5,367 nt of DNA, from positions 1 through 5,367 of the forward strand of contig CAJXVF010000225.1 in assembly GCA_913060845.1 (NCBI GenBank), read 5' to 3'. The notes beneath the pieces were generated by a model. It searched no databases, was not told the DNA's origin, and saw only the letters and a list, made by a program, of their open reading frames with translations. Made by a program: the position numbers and the translations under genes. Below, one piece after another: positions 1-5,367 of the stretch. The stretch is from an uncultured Alphaproteobacteria bacterium. Its GTDB lineage: Bacteria; Pseudomonadota; Alphaproteobacteria; Bin95. Positions within the stretch are counted from its first letter, which is position 1. Each line of letters opens with the position of its first letter.

Positions 1-48
1 CGAGATGTAGAGAGGTCTCGTGGGCTCGGAGATGTGTATAAGAGACAG
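1..48 (+). other. Illumina Nextera (Tn5) i7/read-2 adapter contamination
   Basis: This is synthetic library sequence, not genome. Bases 1-6 (cgagat) match the 3' end of the Illumina P7 primer. Bases 7-14 (gtagagag) sit where the i7 index belongs and match, from memory, the index sold as N707 (read as CTCTCTAC). Bases 15-48 match the 34-base Nextera read-2 transposase adapter. Its last 19 bases, 30-48 (agatgtgtataagagacag), are the hyperactive Tn5 mosaic end. The order primer, index, adapter, mosaic end, insert is exactly that of a tagmented fragment, so the assembler extended the contig into untrimmed adapter. Real sequence starts at 49. A natural Tn5 end is ruled out by the P7 and index bases outside the mosaic end. 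Confidence 0.97.
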
Positions 49-3000
49 GTTGCGGCCAGCGACATCTGGTTGAAGGTTCAAACATCCCCCGACCTTGCCG
101 CTGCGCAGCTCGGCGCGCCCTGGACCGCGCGGCTGGAGCTGAAGGAAATCACGCTGGACGACCCCCAGCTCACCAAGCTTAGCCGCCGTCGTTGGGTTAT
201 CGACGCATCCGGGCGCTATGACGCTGATGCAACACGCCTCCCCATCAAAGCACAGATCACAGGCGCTGGCCTGGCAGAAGCGCGCTTTAATGGCAGCGCT
301 GACCTGTCGGGCGTCGTCGAGGGTGCGTTCACGGCGAATATCCTGAACCTAGCAGAACTCGCACCCCTATCCGGCCTACCCCTGAACGGCCAAGGTAAAC
401 TGGCGGGCGATGTCCGGTTTGGGCCTGATGGATTGAAGCTCAAAGGATTGAACGCAACCGCACTTGGCGCAGCACTATCCGGTGCGGTAACGCTTGGACC
501 GGGGCTGCAAGAAATCGACAGCGCCCTGAAGTTGAGCGTGCCTGACCTCGGCAAGGTCGCCAGGATTGTTAAAGCGCCGGTGGATGGTGCCCTTTCTGGC
601 GGTATCAAAATCTCCGGCAAACTGACGGATCCAGCTGTGGCGGCAGACCTGAACTTCGCGCCGCTTATTGCCGCCGGGCAGACGTTCCAGACAGCCCGCA
701 TCCAGGCTGATGCAAAAGGCCTGACGACCGGCCCGAATGGCCGCCTCAATGTGTCTGCAGCATCACCCTACGGGCCGCTGGACGTAAAGACGCTATTCGC
801 ACTTAAAGACCAGACTCTCAGTCTGAAGGACATCGCGGTTAGCGGACCAGGGGCGGAAGCGGCAGGCGATCTCTCGGTCAATCTCAACACGACGATTGCA
901 GATGGAACGGTGCGGGTAACGCTCGCCAGTCTTGCAGAAGCAGGCCGCGCGTTTGGGCAGCAAGCGGCTGGCGAGGGTGGCGGCGTCATCAAGCTTTCCA
1001 GGGGCAGGTCCGGCCAGCAAATTGATGCTGACCTAGACCTCAAAAACCTTTCTGCCGCTGGCGTCAACGCAAAGCGCATTACGGTGAAAGCAAATGGCGG
1101 CATAGATGGTGCCTCACCCATCAAAGCAGAAGTAACCGTTGAACAAGCGAAGCTGGATGGCGCGGAGATTGCCGAAGCCATCGTCACACTAGACGGGCCG
1201 CTTAGCGGCGCGGATGTGACGGCCAAAGTTAAAGGAAAAGCGAGCGGTCAGGCCGTGTCGGCAGATATCGCAGGCAGGCTGGCGCTCGCTAACGGCAATG
1301 CGCGCTTTGAGCTAGCGAGTGGCAAGGGCGCATTCGCCGGGGCACCGTTCAGACTAGAGTCTGGCCTCCTCGTTTCACAAAGCAGCGCCGGGCTGACGGT
1401 GAAGGGGCTCGACCTTCAATCCAAGCCCATAAAACTCACCGCGTCTGTCGATATGTCGGGCGAGCGGATCAGCTTGGATTTGAGAGAAGCCAACGCTGAT
1501 CTAGGTGCGTTACAGAAATTCATCCCAAGCCTACCGGTCCTTGGCCAAGTGACAGCCTCCGGCAAGATTGACGGCACACTGGCGGCACCTCAGGGCGCCA
1601 TTGTCCTAAAGGCCAGCAGTATCCGTGCGGCTGATGATCCAAGCGGTGCCGAAATGGAAGTAGATGGTCGGTTCGGCTTAGCACCTGGCGCATTGACCAT
1701 CGACATCAGCGGTGCAGGTCTTGGCCCGACACCACTGATGATCAAAGGCGAAGTTGGCCTTGCGCAAAGTGCCAGTGGCCCACCACTCCCCAACGATGCG
1801 TCCCGACTGGCTTTGGCCGTTGCATGGCAGGGATCGGTTGAGCCAATCCTGGCATTGGCACCGCTGGATGATCACCGCGTGACCGGCGATGCCATGATCG
1901 ATATCCGCGTTGGCGGAACCGTGGGCACGCCGGATGTGCAGGGCCAAATCGCACTCGGCCCCGGCGGATATGAGCATCTGGAATTCGGCACGACATTGAA
2001 GTTCGACCAGATCGCCGTCACAGCCAACGGGCCGCGTATTGAGCTTCGGCCATTCACCGCACAAGCTGGTCCTGGCAGCATTTCTGCCGAAGCGGTGGCG
2101 ACGCTGGATGCAGCGGCAGGCTATCCGTTCCAATTCACCGCCAATCTAAGCAATGCCCGCCTTGTCGCCCGGGATGATATCGCGGCGAGTGCTAGTGGGT
2201 CACTGAAAGCTGAAGGTGGTGCCAAGCTCATCAATGTCGTCGCCCGCATCACGACCGATAAGGTTGAAGTGGAGTTGATTGATAATCTCCCCGCTGAAAT
2301 TCCAGAGCTACACGTCACCGAAATTGGCGACATGCCGGAAGGCCGGGAAATTGGTGATGAAGATACAGGCGCCGGCGGACCGGTTATCAACTTAGATGTT
2401 GCCGTGAATATTCCGGGGCAAGCGTTCGTGCGGGGACGCGGTCTCGAGTCAGAATGGGGCGGGGATATTACTGTCGGCGGAACCGCAGCACAGCCTGATA
2501 TCAACGGCCTGCTGACCATGCGTCGTGGTACGTTTGACTTGCTCGGCAAGCGGCTCGATATCACCAAAGGCGAAGTGCGATTGAGCCCAGACGCCAGTGG
2601 CAAGGTCGATCCGCTGCTTGATATTGTGGCTGAATATGAAGGAAATGATTTCGTCGCCAAGGTTCAACTTCTGGGCCCAGCGGCGAAACCGGAACTCATT
2701 CTGTCATCCACACCAGAACTGCCCCGTGACGAAATTCTGTCCCGGTTGCTGTTCAACAAAAACGCTGGCGCACTGACCGCAACGGAATCCCTGCAACTCG
2801 CCGCAGCAGTCGCGAGCCTTGCGAGTGGCGGTGGCGGGTTCGACCCCGTTGCTGAAGTCCGCAAGGCCGTCGGCATCGATACGTTACGTGTTGATGTGGG
2901 CGAAGACGGGGCACCAACCGTTGAAGCGGGCAAATATCTCACCAAAGACATTTATGTCGGCGTACGCCAAGGCGGAGGCAAGGCCGCAGGCACGGTCGTG

Positions 3001-3096
3001 GTGGAGGTCGAGTTGTTCGACAATTTGTCCGTTGAGAGCGAGTCCAAACAAGACGGCTCCCAGAAAGTCGGCGCGCGCCTGAAGTGGGATTACTGA
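49..3096 (+). CDS. tamB: Translocation and assembly module protein TamB, 5'-truncated by contig end
   Basis: This is the C-terminal 1015 residues of a TamB (DUF490) protein. TamB is anchored in the inner membrane, spans the periplasm as a long beta-rich groove, and works with the outer-membrane barrel TamA in outer-membrane protein assembly; related proteins move phospholipid. Residues below are counted with the first genomic codon, GTT at 49, as residue 6. Most of the protein is a repetitive run of Gly-rich beta segments such as SGGIKISGKLTDP and ITVGGTAAQPDINGLL. An acidic stretch at about 755-780 precedes the conserved GRGLESEWGGDI (801-812). The TamB C-terminal domain then carries STPELPRDEILSRLLFN (892-908), an Ala-rich helix (about 917-930), and the ending VGARLKWDY. 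Family members are usually about 1200-1500 residues, so several hundred N-terminal residues, including the signal anchor, are missing. No true start is visible; the in-frame GTG at 34 lies in the adapter. tamA, often upstream, would be off the left edge. Confidence 0.93.
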   Translation, partial: VAASDIWLKVQTSPDLAAAQLGAPWTARLELKEITLDDPQLTKLSRRRWVIDASGRYDADATRLPIKAQITGAGLAEARFNGSADLSGVVEGAFTANILNLAELAPLSGLPLNGQGKLAGDVRFGPDGLKLKGLNATALGAALSGAVTLGPGLQEIDSALKLSVPDLGKVARIVKAPVDGALSGGIKISGKLTDPAVAADLNFAPLIAAGQTFQTARIQADAKGLTTGPNGRLNVSAASPYGPLDVKTLFALKDQTLSLKDIAVSGPGAEAAGDLSVNLNTTIADGTVRVTLASLAEAGRAFGQQAAGEGGGVIKLSRGRSGQQIDADLDLKNLSAAGVNAKRITVKANGGIDGASPIKAEVTVEQAKLDGAEIAEAIVTLDGPLSGADVTAKVKGKASGQAVSADIAGRLALANGNARFELASGKGAFAGAPFRLESGLLVSQSSAGLTVKGLDLQSKPIKLTASVDMSGERISLDLREANADLGALQKFIPSLPVLGQVTASGKIDGTLAAPQGAIVLKASSIRAADDPSGAEMEVDGRFGLAPGALTIDISGAGLGPTPLMIKGEVGLAQSASGPPLPNDASRLALAVAWQGSVEPILALAPLDDHRVTGDAMIDIRVGGTVGTPDVQGQIALGPGGYEHLEFGTTLKFDQIAVTANGPRIELRPFTAQAGPGSISAEAVATLDAAAGYPFQFTANLSNARLVARDDIAASASGSLKAEGGAKLINVVARITTDKVEVELIDNLPAEIPELHVTEIGDMPEGREIGDEDTGAGGPVINLDVAVNIPGQAFVRGRGLESEWGGDITVGGTAAQPDINGLLTMRRGTFDLLGKRLDITKGEVRLSPDASGKVDPLLDIVAEYEGNDFVAKVQLLGPAAKPELILSSTPELPRDEILSRLLFNKNAGALTATESLQLAAAVASLASGGGGFDPVAEVRKAVGIDTLRVDVGEDGAPTVEAGKYLTKDIYVGVRQGGGKAAGTVVVEVELFDNLSVESESKQDGSQKVGARLKWDY

Positions 3097-3815
3097 CCGA
3101 CTTCTGAAAGGCTGCGCTGATCCAATAGCGACGTTAGAAGTTCGCCGCATTCAGCATCGAACACGCCATCCACACGCCGGGGCCGGAAGCGGCGCTGGAA
3201 TGCGGCTGTCGCTGAAGCTGTCGCAACATCAAGCGCACCAGATTCCACCACCGCATACCCCCATTGGGCAAGCAGGCGCTGCACCGTGATCAGCGGTGGG
3301 CGCTGGCCGAAGCTGTTGCGACGCGCTGGTTCTGGCCAAAGCCCTACGCCCGCGCGGGCCAATTCTGCCCAAGGGAATAACTCGCCAGGATCCGACTTCC
3401 GTGTCGGCGCGATATCACTATGGGCAAGGACCCGCGCCTGGGAGATCCCGTGGCGCGCCATGATTTGCCGGGAAAGGCTGATGACAGCGGCAATCTGCGC
3501 CTCTGGAAACGGCTTCAGGCCATGAGCATGGCCGGTATTGATGATCTCTATGCCGACGGACACATCGTTCAAGCGGCTTCGTCCCGCCCAATCTGAAAGC
3601 CCCGCATGCCAGGCGCGTTTCGCTTCATCCACCATGGCGAAAACGGTGCCGTCTTCATCTACGCAATAATGCGCGCTGACTTTGGCTTCAGCATCAGCCA
3701 GCCGGGCCAAGGCTTCTGCACCCGTTGCCATGCCGGTGTAGTGGAGGATCAGGGCGTCGATGGGCGCACCGGGCGGGCGGTCGTCAAAGTTCGGTGAAGG
3801 GTAGGGCCGGTTCAA
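3090..3815 (-). CDS. N-acetylmuramoyl-L-alanine amidase, AmiD-type (Amidase_2 plus peptidoglycan-binding domain)
   Basis: A 241-residue zinc amidase predicted to cut between MurNAc (or anhydroMurNAc) and L-Ala of the stem peptide. The Amidase_2 domain fills about 15-155. Likely zinc ligands are H25 (in ILHYTG), H132 (in VLAHSDIAPTRK) and D142 (in SDPG). E90 (in VGIEIIN) and K140 fit the catalytic Glu and Lys; the H132-K140-D142 spacing equals that of H154-K162-D164 in AmpD. AWHAG (68-72), SRLND (80-84) and LFPW (146-149) resemble E. coli AmiD. A C-terminal peptidoglycan-binding-like domain covers about 175-231 (LITVQRLLAQWGY, then AAFQRRFRP). The start is TTG at 3815-3813: in-frame TGA lies at 3836-3834 with no ATG or GTG between, and the next Met (29) would delete H25. 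The TTG overlaps the uup stop, implying coupling. Unlike AmiD, an outer-membrane lipoprotein, there is no signal peptide or lipobox, so its site of action is unclear; an AmpD-like cytoplasmic recycling role is possible. Confidence 0.93.
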   Translation of the reverse strand: MNRPYPSPNFDDRPPGAPIDALILHYTGMATGAEALARLADAEAKVSAHYCVDEDGTVFAMVDEAKRAWHAGLSDWAGRSRLNDVSVGIEIINTGHAHGLKPFPEAQIAAVISLSRQIMARHGISQARVLAHSDIAPTRKSDPGELFPWAELARAGVGLWPEPARRNSFGQRPPLITVQRLLAQWGYAVVESGALDVATASATAAFQRRFRPRRVDGVFDAECGELLTSLLDQRSLSEVGQ

Positions 3816-5367
3816 ACCGCACTTTCCAGCGCTTCAGCTTTCTCCGCGAGTGCAAGCCAGCGCTCCTCCGAATCCTCAAGCTCAACCTCTGTTTTTTTCA
3901 GGAAGGCAGTCAGTTTGTGATAGCGGTCCGGGTCTCGGGAATAGGCGTCGGGCTCGGCCAGTGCCGCTTCAATCCGGCCAACATCCTGCTCCAGCTTGGC
4001 GATGGTTTTGGGCAATTCATCAAGCGCGTGCTGCTCATTGAACGTCAGGCCAACGCGTTCTGTGCGCGGCCTTGGCGGCGAAGCAGTGGGCGCTGATTTA
4101 GCCGGTTTTGACTTTGTCAGGCCAAGCTTATCGCCCCGCTGGCGGACATAATCTTTGTAGCCACCTACAAACTCTCGCGCTTGGCCATCCCCCTCCAGCG
4201 CAATAATGCTGGCGACCATGCGTTCCAGAAAATCCCTGTCATGGCTGACGACGATCAGCGTGCCTTTGAATTCCCCAAGCGCATCCTCCAGCAGGTCAAG
4301 CGTATCCATATCGAGATCATTGGTCGGCTCATCAAGAACCAGTAGGTCGCTTGGCCGGGCCAACAACTTTGCCAGCAGCAACCGGTTCCGCTCACCGCCA
4401 GACAGCGTGCTGACCGGGCCGCGCACTTGGTCCACGTCGAAATTGAAATCTTTCAGATATCCGACCACATGGCGCGGCGTATCCAGCACCATTACCTGGT
4501 CGCCGCCGCCGGGGCACATGGTACGCCAAAGCGATTCGTCCGGATCAAGCCCTGCACGTTTCTGGTCGAAATAGGCAGCGTTCAGGGTTTTAGCGATGCG
4601 GACATTGCCACTGTCTACGGGCAGGTCTTTGGTCAACATACGGATCAGCGTGGTTTTCCCAGCCCCATTGGGGCCGAGTACGCCAATTCTTTCACCTTTG
4701 AGGATGCGCGTTGAGAACTCACTGAACAGCACCCGCTTACCCTTGCCGTCCGGTGCGGGGACAGAGGCTGAAATATCCTTCGCCTCAATCGCCATGCGGG
4801 ATTTGGCTTCGCCTTCGCTGATCTGAAGATCAATGCGGCGGGGCTTGCCGATCAGCGCAGACCGCTGGTCCCGCATAACATCAAGCCTGGCCAATCGACC
4901 TTGATTGCGCTTTCGCCGGGCTGTGACGCCACGCAGCAGCCAGCGTTTCTCTTGGGCTAGTTTGGTGTCCAGCCGCTCCGCCTGCCTGGCTTCTTCCTCA
5001 TAAATGCTTTCGGCCCAGGCCTCATATTCGCGGAACCGCTTTTGCGCGGTGCGTAGAATGCCGCGCTCGAGCCAGAACAGGCGCTGCGTGATCGCATCCA
5101 GAAAGGCGCGGTCATGGCTGATGACCAGAACGGCACCGCCGAAGCTCAACAGAAAATCTTCAAGCGCTTGGATCGCCAACAAGTCCAAATGGTTGGTCGG
5201 CTCATCTAGCAGCAGTACATCTGGCGGGCGGATCAGCGCCCGGGCTAGGCTGACCTTGCGCGCCTCGCCACCAGAAAGCTCGGTCGTCATGCGCCCACCC
5301 GGCATGCCAACGCGCTCCAATGCGGCCGATATCTCATGGTCGCTGGGCGGATTTTCGGGATCAGCAG
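3812..5367 (-). CDS. uup: ABC-F family ATPase, Uup-like, N-terminus beyond window edge
   Basis: A soluble tandem ABC ATPase of the ABC-F family, which acts on the ribosome rather than in transport; Uup in E. coli is linked to ribosome function and to transposon precise-excision and replication-repair phenotypes. There are 517 full codons, numbered here from GCT at 5365-5363. The first ATPase domain is cut: its Walker A is missing, but the signature LSGGE (30-34), Walker B VLLLDEPTNHLD (50-61) and H-loop His84 remain. A charged linker arm (about 115-170, with ARRKRNQGR) is like that of Uup. The second domain is complete: Walker A GPNGAGKTT (231-239), Q-loop Gln268, LSGGE (321-325), LLVLDEPTNDLD (341-352), His375. 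Both Walker B glutamates (55, 346) are present. A Pro/Ala/Lys/Ser linker (about 419-438) leads to the coiled-coil C-terminal domain (about 442-515) that distinguishes Uup from many ABC-F proteins. Uup is about 630 residues, so roughly 100-130 are missing. The TTG at 5320-5318 is an internal Leu codon, not a start. Confidence 0.94.
   Translation of the reverse strand, partial: ADPENPPSDHEISAALERVGMPGGRMTTELSGGEARKVSLARALIRPPDVLLLDEPTNHLDLLAIQALEDFLLSFGGAVLVISHDRAFLDAITQRLFWLERGILRTAQKRFREYEAWAESIYEEEARQAERLDTKLAQEKRWLLRGVTARRKRNQGRLARLDVMRDQRSALIGKPRRIDLQISEGEAKSRMAIEAKDISASVPAPDGKGKRVLFSEFSTRILKGERIGVLGPNGAGKTTLIRMLTKDLPVDSGNVRIAKTLNAAYFDQKRAGLDPDESLWRTMCPGGGDQVMVLDTPRHVVGYLKDFNFDVDQVRGPVSTLSGGERNRLLLAKLLARPSDLLVLDEPTNDLDMDTLDLLEDALGEFKGTLIVVSHDRDFLERMVASIIALEGDGQAREFVGGYKDYVRQRGDKLGLTKSKPAKSAPTASPPRPRTERVGLTFNEQHALDELPKTIAKLEQDVGRIEAALAEPDAYSRDPDRYHKLTAFLKKTEVELEDSEERWLALAEKAEALESAV
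3822..3827 (-). promoter_or_regulatory. Putative ribosome binding site for the amidase TTG start
   Basis: On the minus strand GGAAAG lies six bases before the TTG at 3815-3813, inside the last codons of uup. It is a modest Shine-Dalgarno match at suitable spacing. It supports the TTG start, for which no alternative exists between the upstream in-frame TGA and the first zinc ligand. The weak start codon and imperfect site would fit translation that depends largely on ribosomes finishing uup. The functional role is inferred. Confidence 0.5.

Noticed and set aside
30..48. Tn5 mosaic end that could be taken for a transposon or IS50 terminus
   Set aside because: It is flanked by synthetic P7, index and adapter bases and no transposase is present, so it is library adapter rather than a mobile element.
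216..2951. Several long open frames antisense to tamB (for example 216-749, 768-1226, 1678-2133 and 2121-2660)
   Set aside because: They lie wholly inside tamB, overlap one another in different frames, and have Pro/Ser/Arg-rich compositions typical of antisense shadows in GC-rich genes. No recognisable domain is seen.
49..3096. Repeated Gly-rich segments in the large protein as a possible RTX toxin, adhesin or autotransporter
   Set aside because: There are no RTX nonapeptides or autotransporter barrel. The conserved GRGLESEWGGD region, the STPELPRDEILSRLLF block and the KWDY ending identify TamB, whose beta-groove explains the repeats.
3892..3898. A7 run on the minus strand in uup (Lys-Lys codons about 26 codons before the stop), a possible slippage site for a uup-amidase fusion
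   Set aside because: A -1 shift would enter the amidase frame but hit the in-frame TGA at 3836-3834 or earlier, so no fusion protein can form. The run is compatible with ordinary Lys coding.
3725..4826. Plus-strand open frames opposite the amidase and uup (for example 3725-4096, 4206-4574, 4427-4714)
   Set aside because: The opposite strand carries well-conserved amidase and ABC-F motifs over the same bases. The plus-strand products show no domain.
5318..5320. TTG as the start of the ABC-F gene
   Set aside because: The frame stays open to the window edge, and residues before it (ADPENPPSDHEISAA) lead into the expected segment ahead of the first LSGGE. The first Walker A must lie further upstream, so this is an internal Leu codon.
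3812..5367. ABC-F gene as an antibiotic-resistance (target-protection) determinant
   Set aside because: The linker arm with ARRKRNQGR and the C-terminal coiled coil indicate the housekeeping Uup branch, and there is no mobile-element or resistance context.

Overview
The window looks like one end of a short-read draft contig from a Gram-negative bacterium, most likely an alphaproteobacterium. The evidence is GC-rich coding sequence, a TamB-family protein (which implies an outer membrane) with the long Gly/Ala-rich repeats and short C-terminus ending in Lys-Trp-Asp-Tyr that I associate with alphaproteobacterial members, an AmiD-type amidase and a Uup-type ABC-F protein. I cannot place it to genus from the sequence alone.

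Layout. Bases 1-48 are not genomic: they are Illumina Nextera (Tn5) adapter, made of the end of the P7 primer, an 8-base i7 index, and the read-2 transposase adapter ending in the 19-bp mosaic end. Genomic sequence begins at 49, inside tamB, which runs rightward to 3096 and has lost its N-terminus. Two leftward genes follow: an N-acetylmuramoyl-L-alanine amidase (3090-3815) and a Uup-like ABC-F ATPase (3812-5367), whose N-terminus lies beyond the right edge. tamB and the amidase converge and overlap tail to tail by 7 bp. uup and the amidase overlap by a TTGA start/stop junction, so they are probably co-transcribed and translationally coupled, with uup first. The window is coding from 49 to its end, and no stretch near 300 bases lacks a gene.

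How the genes relate. TamB is the large periplasm-spanning partner of the outer-membrane protein TamA, and is implicated in outer-membrane protein assembly and lipid transport. The amidase cleaves the lactyl-amide bond between MurNAc and the stem peptide in peptidoglycan or its fragments. Uup is a cytoplasmic ABC-F ATPase linked to ribosome function and DNA-repair phenotypes. Two of the three concern the cell envelope, but they lie on opposite strands and I see no sign of a joint pathway.

Novelty. I found no undescribed system here. The points most worth attention are the uncleaned adapter at the contig end, the false tamB start codon that it creates, and an AmiD-like amidase that seems to have no export signal.
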